In this document: positions 9,243-20,061 of the stretch, in pieces
Layout: each line of letters starts with the position of its first letter
How positions within the stretch are numbered: position 1 is the first letter of the stretch
NCBI GenBank assembly: GCA_036897485.1
Contig: JAYMTF010000107.1
Span: 1 to 53,400, forward strand
Length of the DNA stretch: 53,400 bases
Reading direction: 5' to 3'
Source of the DNA: Pelargonium nanum
Lineage: Eukaryota > Streptophyta > Magnoliopsida > Geraniales > Geraniaceae
Translations under genes and position numbers: made by a program
The notes under the pieces: generated by a model
Seen by the model: only the letters and a program-made list of their open reading frames with translations
Database searches by the model: none
What the model was told of the DNA's origin: nothing

Positions 9243-11874
9243 TTATCCTGATGGAGGAGGGCCTCCTAATAGAAGAGGAGCTTCTTTCTTTCCTGAACCG
9301 GAGTTTCCTTCAGCAGTTGGCCCTGCTGCCCAAGCTCTTAGAGCAGGTTCAAAGATTTTGCTGGCTACATCAGGTGGAGGAGCATCCTCGCCAGGAAGAA
9401 CAAGTAGCCCTTTCTCTCTAAGAGAAGATGGCTCGTTGAAGCAAGCGCTCCAAAGGGAATCTACAAGGTGCCTCTCCTCTCTTGCAGCCCCGAGATCTTC
9501 AGGTGACATCAAGCTGATGCCTTTAATTCGTTCTTGAAGAAGTTGCTTCAGTTTCTCATCTTCATCACCTAAGCCACCACTGGTACCACCAGTCTTGTCA
9601 CGAGCGATCTCAAGAAGGCCACGCAGAGCAGCTTCACGTACCTCTGCATCATCACTGGAGGCAAGGTGCATCATTATGCGAGGAAATCCTAACTCACTAA
9701 CCACATTACAATCTGAAGTGTTCTCGTGCAGCAGGTACTGGATCAAGTTCAGGGCCTTCCTGCAATTGGTCAACAGCAAAAGTAATTAATAACCAAGTTA
9801 TATTTTAAATCACGGCCAGATTTACTATAATGAGCTGCAAACTAAAGTTTTGGCGTTCATCGATGTGCTTTATTCATAAGGAGTGAGCGGTGACAAATAT
9901 ACACTTCTCGTACCTTTGAAATCTCACATTATCAGTACTCAATGCATCTCTTAAACCAGAATAACCATTTGCAAGTCTAAAAGCAATAACACCGGGTTTG
10001 TTGTGCCGTATAAGAGCTGAAACCACAGAATGAATCTTAGATCAATATCCCTCCAATGACCAATCCCAGCAATGCACATGCATAAGATTAATGGCTATAA
10101 TTCAACATAACATAGAATAATAACGATAAAAACACTCACATGAAATTGCACCGAGTGCTTTGGTCCGCACTGTTACATCAGGGTCTGAGGAGAAATTATG
10201 GAGCAGAGGTTCTAAACCATTTGCTTCCATGACCATTTGTTGACTCCGGGGATTGTTCTGGACAATGGTGGTTACAACCTCTGCAGCCTTTGCCCGTATA
10301 TTGGCATGAGAGTTCTTCAGGTAACCAAGGAGAGGGACCAAGCCACCAATCGAGTGAAGATCTATTACACAACCAAAGAAACAAGTCAGCTGAGAAAACT
10401 CAGAACCCCATATACATGTAAAATAAGCTAGTAAAAAGAAACTCTATACAATTCCAAATAAACAACTTCGTATGCCAATTATTGTCTGCAACTTTATTCC
10501 TAACTTCTGTTATTTCAGCTCCATCTCTTTACTCAATTTTTTTAATGTCAATTGTCAAGACTCAAGAGGTTCTCTATAATGGGAACGCTACAATGGTTTC
10601 TAGAGATAACGGAACCAGAAGCTAACAAGACACATCATTATATGCATATATGTGTAAACTGTACTTGTAAGTTTGTATTAATCAACCCACAACCACAACA
10701 CAAAAGGAAATGAGAAATAAATGAACTAAACACAGTAAGCACATATTTATAATGTAAACAAGAGGGATTAAAAATTTGTGCTTGATAAACTCAATACAAT
10801 AAATGTACAACAATAAGCAAGAGAAAAACAAGAAAGGTAGCAACTATCGATTAGTAAAAAAAAAAATAGATAACAAGCAATAAGTACACAAATGCAAAAA
10901 TCCTAAGCACCAAACATAGCATCATGCTATACTATATTTTCACCATATCAAAGAAAGTTCCCAAAGAGAAGATTTTACCATTTGCCATGTCAATAGACTC
11001 AACATGCTCTTGTAGCTCATCCAACATATCTGCCAGGAAACAAGGCATAATCAGCTAACCTCTAACAAATTACCACCCAAAAGCAAAATAAAAGACTATA
11101 AACTTGACAAAACAGGTAGCTGCAGACTAAAGCCATTACCCTACCTTCAATATCTGCAGGAGTAACCCCCTGTTCCTCCAAAACCTGCTCTGGAGCTTGC
11201 ATAACAAGAGTGATCTCTTTCATCCGTTTAACTACATCAATAGTCTGCGATTGCATAGCTTCCATAAACCATTTTCGCTCCTCCTCACTACAAAAAAACA
11301 GCAAATTAAGCTATGCATTGAATTGAACACACATGTAACTCCTCACAATACAACTTTTCTGTACTTCGGAACCAAGAACTCGAAAACGAAGCAAACCCAT
11401 AGCACCTCATACACAATCAAATAATGGAATCAAAGACAAAAGTAAATCAAGCCAACCCATTGAATTGAACACTCATGAACCATCTCATACACAATCAAGT
11501 TACAAACTTTCACTACCATTGAAGAAAAAACAAGGTAAATCAACACAATCCACCACCCATTCTTCATGTAAGCACCTCATACACAGTCAAGTTACACACT
11601 TTAAACTACCATGAAACAAAAAAAAAATCAAAATCCCCCAAACACACAAGATTTAGTTCCTCATACACAATCAAGATACATATTTTAACCCAAAATCAAA
11701 CTAACCCACCATTCATCAACCACGCCATTAACAGATACACTTAATAAACCAATTAACGAACAGCTCCGAATCGAGGGAGTACCTGAGATTGCGATTAGGT
11801 CTAGTTCCATCAGAGTGAGCGAGGCTCCATTTCAGCAATCCATCCCAGTTGGGTCCGACACCGTCTTTCGCCAT
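9243..11874 (-). CDS. FES1A: HSP70 nucleotide-exchange factor FES1A (HspBP1 homologue)
   Basis: Six exons on the minus strand: 11783-11874, 11145-11287, 10979-11029, 10140-10361, 9914-10016 and 9243-9759. They give 375 residues with correct phases at every junction. The N-terminus (MAKDGVGPNWDGLLKWSLAHSD) and the segment FMEAMQSQTIDVVKRMKEI are diagnostic of the Fes1 family. The middle is a stack of Armadillo-like repeats (LVPLLGYLKNSHANIRAKAAEVV and following). Fes1/HspBP1 proteins bind cytosolic HSP70 and promote nucleotide release; in Arabidopsis FES1A supports acquired thermotolerance. The Gly/Ser/Pro-rich C-terminal tail is less conserved. The upstream DNA carries site II (TGGGCC/GGCCCA) motifs and a G-box. 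Arabidopsis has paralogues Fes1A-C; the resemblance is best to Fes1A as I recall it. Confidence 0.95.
11310..11700. repeat. Degenerate tandem repeats in FES1A intron 1
   Basis: The motif CCTCATACACAATCAAG recurs near 11405, 11482, 11575 and 11659, each followed by a variant of TTACACACTTT...CTACCATGAA. A second shared motif, CATTGAATTGAACAC, occurs near 11313 and 11459. Spacing is about 77-93 bp. The array occupies most of the 495-bp first intron. Confidence 0.7.
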
Positions 11875-14615
11875 TACTGCTGAGCTTGAGAATAAACCCT
11901 AGAATCAAAAATTTCCTTACTGATCAAGACAAGAAGCTAATTGCAAATATATATCAACCCAACAGACTCGCAGGGTTCGAGAAACGTCCAGAGCTTTCTG
12001 GAGAAAAGAGGCGACGCCAGAACACACCAGAGACCGACCAGCGAAAGAGAAAGGTGTTTATGTGATTATTTATTTATTTATATTCAATTTAACTGTTCTT
12101 TGGGCCCACGTTCAGGCCCACGTTCAGGCCCATATACTTTTGGGCTACCTTATTAGGCTCTATCTGGGCCTTAACGTGAATGACACGTGCGCTTACGTAT
12201 CTAGATGGCCCATAAAGTGACGCATGCTCATACGACACAGGACCCAGTTGATGGGTCATGTCGTTTTGGGAATTTTATTTTATTTTATTCTTGTGAATTT
12301 TTCGAGTAATGGCAAAGTCTCACAGCATCTCTTCTTGAGCAAGCAAGAAAGTAGATAGAAAATACCAAAGACAAATATCATCCCAATTATGAACAAAAAA
12401 AAATTGTGACATGTCATTGTCATGACGTCGTACATATTGAAAATCAGGTCGGGCCGTCGGCTACTCATTTATTAATTTTCGATTCAATGTGTTGTATCAA
12501 ATCATTATAAGAATCACTTTTTAGAAAATCATTATTAAAATTTGATGATTTTGCATCACGTGGTTATATCACTTGTTTGCAACAGAAAAGTCTTCACGAA
12601 AAAAATTCTCGCAATATTGTGATAGGAAAAAGTACCTAGACGTGGCAACAATTTTTTTGAAAATACGCCTATTTTCACGACAAAATGTCCACACAAATTA
12701 CCACGTAAAATCTCTTCATATGCTCGATTGAAATTTCGTCGAAATAAACAACAATGGATGATAATTAGTTGAAATTTTGTGACAAAGACAAATAATTAAT
12801 CTCACACGCACTAGTTATAACTTTGTGAAAAGGTAAGAACACAAACTTGCATTTATTTAAAAATCTAAATTTGTAACATAAAATGTCGAAAAGGAATACA
12901 TACAATTTGTCCATATAGCATTATTGTCACTAATCCAACATAAATAGTAAAAGAAACCATAATTTAGGATATTTCTAAAAGGCTAGTGTAGTGGTTGAGA
13001 ACCCAAAACAAGTAATGAAAATTATGAAACGTGGATTATTCTTCTTCAAGCATTGGTATTGTCTTGTAGCAATTGGCGTTTTGAAAAATAACACGATACA
13101 AAAACAAATAATGACAGAATTCTTTTTCTAAAACGCTTGGGGAAAAAGTATTGATGTGATCTTTTGACCTGAATTCGATTTTGCACAATTTGTCGGTATT
13201 ATATTTTTGTCCATATGTTAGATTAGTATAATGATGATATATGGTTCGAGTTTGGACTTATCAAATTTTCAGTAATAATTATTAGATTCTTCATGTTCAT
13301 GTCATTGTTTTGGAGTCACCCTAATGTGTAAACTTCCTCGAGGACATAACATCGTTCTTGGTTGTGACATCGGTCACATCGCCTCAAGTGACTTGAGGCC
13401 TCCTCTTGAAAGCGGTGTTGCGGCACGGTTCTCAATTAATGTGACATAATGTTAGAAATCTAGTTGATTCACAAAAGTAATGTTGTAATTGTATTCTTAA
13501 TTGGTTTGGCGGTTGTTCGAAATTTAGTTTATTCACAAAAAAAATGGTTAGACTATTTCACCAAATAAAATAAATTATCTTCACTGAAAAAAAAACTGAA
13601 TGTGATTATATTATGTGATGTGACAATAAGTTAAGTGATTTACGAGATAAACATGATCTATATTCTTTGAATCTAAACATCTACACTTCAGTTATAGTCG
13701 ATCTTGCAAAAGTGTGAGTCTTTAAACATTAAACCAAAAACTATATACCAACAATAACTTTGAATGACTCAACTACCCCTCAACCTCTCTTGCATCAATG
13801 AGTTCATCACCAAAATTTTAATGTAATATAACTATAAGTTGTTACAACATTCTTTGTCCCATTCCAATAACTCCCCACTTTGTAAATGGGCTAAAAGTTA
13901 ACCTCCAAATAATAATAACAAAAATGGCAAGATAATTTTTATAGCATGATCAATAAGAGATTCAAAATTGGAAACTCAAAACTTCACTTCTATTTAATTT
14001 CATATTTTCGTGCACAACGACTCGGGAGATTTAAACAATTATAATATTAAAAGAGTTTTTGTTAATGTATTTCTTTATATCGTTGCGTTACAAATGCTCG
14101 TGAAAATGACAATAGTCGATAATATGTGACAATCAATTCTTTGAAAGATAGAACATTGAGATTTATAAATACGACGTTGAGTATTAATATAATTGATATT
14201 TTCTTTATAAAAAACATATTATATCTTGACATTTTTGAATTTTGTCTTGGGAAAAATTATATTAATAAAAAAGTAATTGAGTTATTAATTGATAATTAAA
14301 GCGAATTAGGAGCGTAATGAAATGACGCGGCTTCTTCTCTGAGCCTTTCGACGTAACCTTTAAAACCCCTTTACCTTTCACACCCCACTCTCTCTCTCCT
14401 TTCCGATTCCTCCATTTTCTTGCGATTTTAGGGTTTCTTTTTCTCCATTGAAACTTCTTCCCCAATTTGGTCACCCATTTCCCTTATAAATTCCCTAACT
14501 TCCCTTCATTTCCTTCCCCAAAGTTTCGATCTTTAAAGCTCAATTTCTTTTTTCTGGTAACATATTTTCCATTTCGAAAACCACTCAACAATCAATCGAA
14601 TCGATCGATCGAGCC
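11875..14615. other. Divergent intergenic region between FES1A and the RING-H2 gene
   Basis: About 2.7 kb separating two divergently transcribed genes. The left 350 bp hold the FES1A leader and promoter motifs. The right 280 bp hold the pyrimidine-rich leader of the RING-H2 gene (CT-rich run near 14391-14401). The middle (about 12.3-14.2 kb) is AT-rich and I see no gene, RNA gene or clear transposon in it. A small GC-richer patch at 13320-13440 has no recognisable content. Confidence 0.55.
12101..12212 (-). promoter_or_regulatory. FES1A promoter: site II cluster and G-box
   Basis: TGGGCCC and GGCCCA motifs occur at 12101-12107, 12115-12120, 12126-12131, 12165-12170 and 12207-12212. The first three form a near-perfect repeat of GGCCCACGTTCA. 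A G-box CACGTG lies at 12184-12189. Such site II elements are known TCP-binding promoter elements of housekeeping genes in plants. They lie 230-340 bp upstream of the FES1A start codon. A degenerate heat-shock-like motif (CTTTCTGGAGAA) is near 11994-12005 but does not match the consensus well. Confidence 0.6.
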
Positions 14616-15734
14616 ATGGCTTCGGCGGGATCTACCTACTGGTGCTACCGGTGCAACCGCTTCACCGGCGTTCGATTCCGTCCGGAGGACGCTCTTCACT
14701 GCCCCGATTGCGGCGGCGGTTTCATCGAAGAAATCGACACCCCTTCTCGATCCCCTTTGCATCAATCGCCGCCGGCGTCGGCGGTGAACACTATGTTTTT
14801 CGGGACGAATTCGGACCGGAGCGCGAGTCCGAGGCTTCGCCGCGGCCGGAGGAGCGGTGGCGATCGATCCCCTTTCAATCCCGTCATTGTTCTGCGCGGC
14901 GCCGGAGACGGCGGCGAAGGCGGTGGTGGGGCGGAGAGAGGGAACTACGCTCTTTATTATGATGAAGGTGCGGGATCGGGTCTCCGGCCGCTGCCGACGA
15001 GCATATCGGAGTTCTTGATGGGTTCGGGTTTTGATCGGCTTCTTGACCAATTGGGGCAGCTGGAGATTAACGGCGTTGGGCGGTTGGAGAATCCTCCGGC
15101 GTCGAAGGCGGCCGTGGAGTCCATGCCGGTGGTCAAGATCGTCGCCACACATGTGGTGGCGGAGTCGCATTGCGCCGTCTGCAAGGAAGCTTTCGAGCTC
15201 GAAACGGAGGCTCGAGAGATGCCTTGTAAGCACATTTACCATTCTGATTGTATCTTGCCATGGCTCTCGATTAGGAACTCGTGTCCGGTGTGTCGCCATG
15301 AGTTGCCTTCGGAGGCGCGTGGCAGCGGCAGGAACTCGCCGGAGGCTGGTGGTACCGGTGATGAAGACGCGGTGGGGCTGACGATATGGAGGCTTCCTCG
15401 TGGCGGGTTTGCTGTCGGGAGGTTCAATGGAGGCAGGAGAGCCGCCGAGAGGGAGCTTCCGGCTGTGTATACTGAGATGGATGGTGGGTTTGATACAGTT
15501 GGTGCTCCAAGAAGGATCACATGGGCTCCTAGTGGAAGGAGAGCAAGAGAGAGTAACGGATTGGGTCGTGCTTTTAGGAGTTTCATGTCATTTTTCCGTA
15601 GAGTTGGATCATCATCTTCCTCTCGATCCAGGTCTGATTCTGGTTTTATGAGAAGAAGCCGCTCAATAACCATGTTCGATAGATCCTCGAGGAGGCGCAA
15701 CCAATCTTCCAATGTTGATAATAACAGATGGTGA
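14616..15734 (+). CDS. RING-H2 E3 ubiquitin ligase with zinc ribbon and DUF1117 (RDUF1/2-like)
   Basis: A single-exon gene of 372 residues. Residues about 8-40 form the plant zinc_ribbon_9 domain (YWCYRCNRFTGV, then HCPDCGGGFIEE). The RING-H2 finger spans 186-226 with all eight ligands: C186, C189, C204, H206, H209, C212, C223 and C226, a canonical C3H2C3 order. The region from about 248 (EDAVGLTIWRLPRGGFAVGRF) to the end matches the DUF1117 tail of RDUF1 and RDUF2, ABA- and drought-related ligases in Arabidopsis. A Ser/Arg-rich tail follows. The enzyme would transfer ubiquitin from E2 to unknown substrates, probably in cytosol or nucleus. The ATG at 14616 directly precedes the conserved zinc ribbon. 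Long open frames on the opposite strand are shadows of its GC-rich codons. Confidence 0.95.
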   Translation: MASAGSTYWCYRCNRFTGVRFRPEDALHCPDCGGGFIEEIDTPSRSPLHQSPPASAVNTMFFGTNSDRSASPRLRRGRRSGGDRSPFNPVIVLRGAGDGGEGGGGAERGNYALYYDEGAGSGLRPLPTSISEFLMGSGFDRLLDQLGQLEINGVGRLENPPASKAAVESMPVVKIVATHVVAESHCAVCKEAFELETEAREMPCKHIYHSDCILPWLSIRNSCPVCRHELPSEARGSGRNSPEAGGTGDEDAVGLTIWRLPRGGFAVGRFNGGRRAAERELPAVYTEMDGGFDTVGAPRRITWAPSGRRARESNGLGRAFRSFMSFFRRVGSSSSSRSRSDSGFMRRSRSITMFDRSSRRRNQSSNVDNNRW

Positions 15735-18533
15735 TGGTTTTTAGTCTGGTTGATGATTTTTTGGAGATTAATTGACAACTGTGGCAATTTTTCCTGATGA
15801 GGAAGCAACATTTTGTAAATTGAATGGGTCTAGTTACTGTAAATAATAACACAGGATTGAAGAATTTATCAATTGTATTCCGTCAATGAGAGCATTTTCG
15901 AGTTAGCGAAGGGTTAGGTTTCAGTCTTATGGAGGATGGAGAAGAAAGCAACACAGTTTAGAGTCCGAAAGCTATGGAGGTACTAGCTCTTGGCATAATT
16001 GTTTGTATTATTCTTAGAACCATGAGGTACAAGTCCTATTATGTAACATTGCTGTTAGCAGTTGGATGTATTAATCAAGTAGCTCTTTTTCCACAAATTA
16101 TTGCTCTTAACTGCATCATGCACGATCTGTTTCGCTCTAGCCGTTTTTGTTGTATGATATTTTTGGACATGTTCTTCAGCCCAAGGTACCAAACTTTCAA
16201 TATTGGTGGGTCTATGTCGTTTGTTATATGTCTATTTGGGAGCGTTGAATGACATGACTGGTTTCTTACTAGAAGTTCAAAGTTTGATTTCAATCAATGC
16301 ATTTCAAAATCAGTAGTGAACATAAATAAGCTTAGCCTCATAAGTTGTTGGATTCTGTAGCCAATTATTAGCATTAAAAGACCAAGTGGTAGGTGTTTAC
16401 ACGCTTTGAGAATGAACTCTTTAATGAGTTGGACAAGGACATCTTGACCGCCTTATGGCATTAGGTTGCATTGGATTTATGTTTCTGTGAAGCATTGGGG
16501 CTTTGATGTATCTGTTTTCTTGGCATGGGACGTGTTCAAGTTGTTTGAAGTATTGATGTGAAGGAGAGAGCAATTATGATGTACATTCTGGGTGGTGGAT
16601 CCAAATGTAATTTATACCTAGAAAGCAATGCCATGCTGAACATTTTTCCGTTGGATGAAAATACGAGTTACAGGCCACAGCCTTGATGGGAAGTATTCTG
16701 CGTTTTCGCTGCGTTATTCAGGAAACACTGGCCACAGGTTTGTGCTTTCTAGCTTACCTCTGTGGACCGTGGAGTCGAGTTTTACTGTAGTAAAAACATT
16801 TTATTTTTTCGTTACTTTCTTTTTCTGGAATATATCATTATCCTGTCCAGGTAAGCAAGGAATGTAGCTGCATGCAAGTCCTTGGTCTCATGCCCTGTTT
16901 TGCAGGCATTGATTAGGTAGAAATAATTGATGTGTTACCATTGACACTTGAGTTTGAGCAGCACATTCTGCAGTGATTATCTTGTAAGTATGTCGATACC
17001 TCAATCGGTTGCTTATGTTGATTTAGGAAATTGGCTTTTCTTGATGCACACAATGAGCTTTTCTTTCACTAGTTTTTCATACACTTGACATATCTGATGC
17101 TTTCAGGGCTTTTCACTTTGAGAAGGAGATTAATTTTGATACAACAAATGAGATTGAATATTGAAGATGGGTATGAAAAACTGAACAAACTCAATTTACG
17201 GGCTCAATAACCATTCACTGTCGTTGCAGATGGAACCTCCTTGAAGGATGATCCTGATTTACGTATCCGCTACATTACATATTCACAACGAGGTAGCGGT
17301 TAGTTTAATATTTATATGGTTTGAATGTAGATACGTTTCCATTTATCTTTTCATCCTATATTGATTATTCCCATGAATCATGATCAAGCATATATTCCCA
17401 TTTACTGTATTGATTTTGTGTCAATAAAGAAAAGATATTTTCCATGTACTGTCTCTCTAGCATGTTAGATGATTCTTTGACTTTTTTACTCAATACTTGT
17501 CTTTTCTTTGATGGTTCATGGATTTGTCATATTATTGTTTATTTGCGGAAAACATGGAGGGTCAGTGTAGACGCAAAACATTCAAGCGTTACAATTCTTG
17601 AACATGGTTCATGCTCATGGTTAGAGCCCCACCGCTTCTTTTTTCATTACTGGTCAAGTGCTCTGAATCTCTGATATCAACAACCTAGCTATGGCTCTGG
17701 TGTTTCATTGTGTTACAGAATGTAGCTTTTGAAGTATCTAAACGCGCAAACACACCTTGAAATAATACTATAGCGTGATTCAGTTTTAAAAATATTTTCC
17801 CTCTGAAGTGCCGTTTGTTTTGTGTAACTTAACCGAATAGGATTTTATGGAGTAAACTTAGGCAGATTTTACCGAGAGGTGCACTTCCTATGCATCGATT
17901 TTCTTAATTCATTGAACTTCATGCAGTATTTTTAGCTGTTCTTCTGCGTAATATTTGCACTAGTTCATTATTACCCGTTTTTTGTTGGACATCATTACTT
18001 TGGCTTTGTTATCTCTTCTGATGTCAACTTTTCTTCTGCGTAATATTTGCACTCATTCATTATTACCCGTTTTCTGTTGGACTTTGTTTTAGCCTCCCAT
18101 TAGTTGACTTCGTTACTTTGGTTCCCATATATCTCTTCTGATGTCACTCTTTTGATGGAAATATGCATCAGCAGCTTATAAGTTGAAAAACTAATACTAA
18201 TCCAGTTCTTTTTGCCTTTATGTTAACGTTTTCAGGTTCTAAACCGTGTACAGGTTTTGTGAAAAGAGAACAGATGTGCCGCGTGGTTAATGTATCTAAA
18301 CTGTGTTGGGGTCTGAAATGAGTGGAAGGAAAATTCTGTGGCCAAACGGAAGGCGCTGGCATCATTTGATTCATTGAAGTACGTGGTCCCAGTCTTATCC
18401 AGAAACCAAGGGACTCTCCTGAGCTCTGACCTGGCCTTATCCTTGTGAGTTGTAACTAGCAAAAATCTACTTAGGGTTCATCTATATTACAAACTCTGCA
18501 TCAAAAACCTGTAGCTGCTTTAATTTTTACAAG
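15735..18533. other. Long gap between the RING-H2 gene and FIP
   Basis: About 2.8 kb with no recognisable coding exon. The first few hundred bases should be the 3' UTR of the RING-H2 gene. A tandem duplication lies at 17939-18155. Short open frames at 15974-16252 and 17444-17674 show no known domain. The composition is transcript-like (T-rich, few long A-tracts), so an unannotated noncoding transcript or long leader cannot be excluded, but nothing proves one. Confidence 0.5.
17939..18155 (+). repeat. 92-bp tandem duplication upstream of FIP
   Basis: CTTCTGCGTAATATTTGCAC begins at 17941 and again at 18033. Each copy continues through CATTATTACCCGTTTT-TGTTGGAC and ends with ATCTCTTCTGATGTCA. 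The second copy carries an insertion of about 30 bp before its end. Confidence 0.85.
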
Positions 18534-19286
18534 ATGGCATCAATTGCTGCTCCCTTGCAAATGACCGCATTTGCTGTGAAACCGCTGAAGCAATCTGTGG
18601 CACTTGGCGACCATTCTCTGGGTTCGAGTCTCGCGTGCTGGAACAAGACTGATAAGCAAAAGAAGAGATCTCTGCAGGTGGTTGCTGCGGTTGGAGATGT
18701 ATCGCCTGATAGCATTACTTACCTGTTCGTTGGGGCAGGTACTATCGCCTTGCTCGGAACTGCCTTCCCCGCTTTCTTCGCCCGCAAAGACCTGTAAGTA
18801 CACCTTCCATTAGAGCTGGTGATTCGTGTGTGTTGTGTTAGGTTTAGTTTATGATTCGACCCTTAAGTGTGCGTGTTAGGCATACAATACGTGTTGTGAC
18901 ACACAACGCGACTATTTAATCGTTCATGCGTGTTTTGGAGGCTCAACACGGAAATGACACGATTAAACGAATTGTGAGCTCAAACAGTTAACTTCGTGTT
19001 GTGTTATGACACGAACTGCCAGCTCTACCTCTCATAGTGTAGATAAAGGTCGAAAACTCGAAACCACATAGGCAAGCTTGACTTGTCCGATCTTTTCAGT
19101 TAATTTAGATACATCGGGTTATGTTATGTTTGTTATGTTGATGTCAGGTGTCCGGAATGTGATGGCGCGGGTTTTATCCGAAAGGGAGGGAATACACTGA
19201 GGGCGAATGCAGCTAGAAAAGACCAAGCTCAAATAGTTTGCCCAAATTGCAATGGCCTAGGCAAGCTCAACCAAATAGACAAATAG
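18534..19286 (+). CDS. FIP: Thylakoid DnaJ-type zinc-finger protein, FIP-like (FtsH5-interacting protein)
   Basis: Exons 18534-18793 and 19148-19286 give 132 residues. The N-terminus (MASIAAPLQMTAFAVKPLKQS) is a chloroplast transit peptide, cleaved near VVAAVGDVSPDS. A single transmembrane helix (about residues 62-80) follows. After it come two CxxCxGxG motifs, CPECDGAGF and CPNCNGLGK, spaced 26 residues apart, forming one DnaJ-type zinc-binding unit. There is no J domain. The sequence resembles Arabidopsis At5g02160, described as FIP, a thylakoid partner of the FtsH5 protease; I rely on memory for that name. The place next to the AVT1 and PCS1 genes agrees with Arabidopsis gene order. The intron contains a complete hAT-like MITE. 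Confidence 0.85.
18811..19027. mobile_element. hAT-like MITE inside the FIP intron
   Basis: The ends TAGAGCTGGTGATTCGTGT and its inverted partner ACACGAACTGCCAGCTCTA form a terminal inverted repeat with three mismatches. The flanks CCTTCCAT (18803-18810) and CCTCTCAT (19028-19035) are a plausible eroded 8-bp target duplication, as made by hAT transposases. The 217-bp interior has no open frame. It begins only 18 bp after the donor splice site. Confidence 0.75.
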
Positions 19287-20061
19287 AGTATAGACTTCAT
19301 TTGTACCACAACTCTCTCCTTCTCTTGTTGTCAATACTATTGATTTCAAATTTTCAGACAGAGAAATTACATAAATTCGATCATTTTATCCTCGTTGTTT
19401 TTGTTCATATGTATCTCAAAACTATTAATTTCAAGTTTTCAGACAGTGAATCAAAATTGCATTTGTTGCTGTTTTTGTTCCTGTGTATCTCAAAAGTCAA
19501 AATTGTCTCTGTTGCTGTTTTTGTTCATACGTGTATTGAAAGATAAGCCTCGACTTAAGAAAATAAAAAGTCCCAATAATTACGAGATTTTACTAAAACT
19601 GTTCCAATAACATAAATAAAACATGTGAGTGTACATTGGATTTGGGAAGATCTAGAAGTAGAAATGAAAAACAACAATTTATTAGGAACATAACGTATAT
19701 GATATTATTATCATTTCATGAATTTCTGCCGCGTAATGTTATGGACACAACCACAAATTCGGATCTTTGTGTTTTCTTTTCTTTTTAGGTATTCGGATGG
19801 TCAGTCTTAATAATCGGAGAAATCAAAATTCAAACTTTACAAAAACATATCCAAAACAAAAAAACACTTCACCTAGTAACCTTTTCCTCTTCCACAATAT
19901 TCAAAAACAAAAAATAAATAAATAAACAAAAACAAAAACAAAAAAGACCCAGAATTTTTACGTTTCTCGTGGTCCATGTTCTTTGGAGCCGCCAAAGACA
20001 TCATCGTCCTCTCCTCGCAGGTTGTCTTGTTTTTGTGTTACATCGTTGATTATTATAGGAA
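19287..20061. other. FIP 3' flank and AVT1 promoter
   Basis: The left half carries degenerate tandem repeats: TTGTTCATATGTATCTCAAAA-like units at about 19394, 19468 and 19514, and an ACTATTGATTTCAAATTTTCAGACAG-like pair at 19336 and 19431. They probably lie in the FIP 3' UTR or just beyond. The right half is A-rich and should hold the AVT1 promoter and leader. No gene is seen. Confidence 0.55.

Noticed and set aside
14592-15299. 235-codon open frame antisense to the RING-H2 gene
   Set aside because: It lies opposite a GC-rich gene with clear zinc-ribbon and RING domains. Its translation is Arg-rich without any domain; it is a shadow of codon bias.
15974-16252. 92-codon hydrophobic open frame after the RING-H2 gene
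   Set aside because: Hydrophobic because the DNA is T-rich; no family resemblance, and probably 3' UTR or flank.
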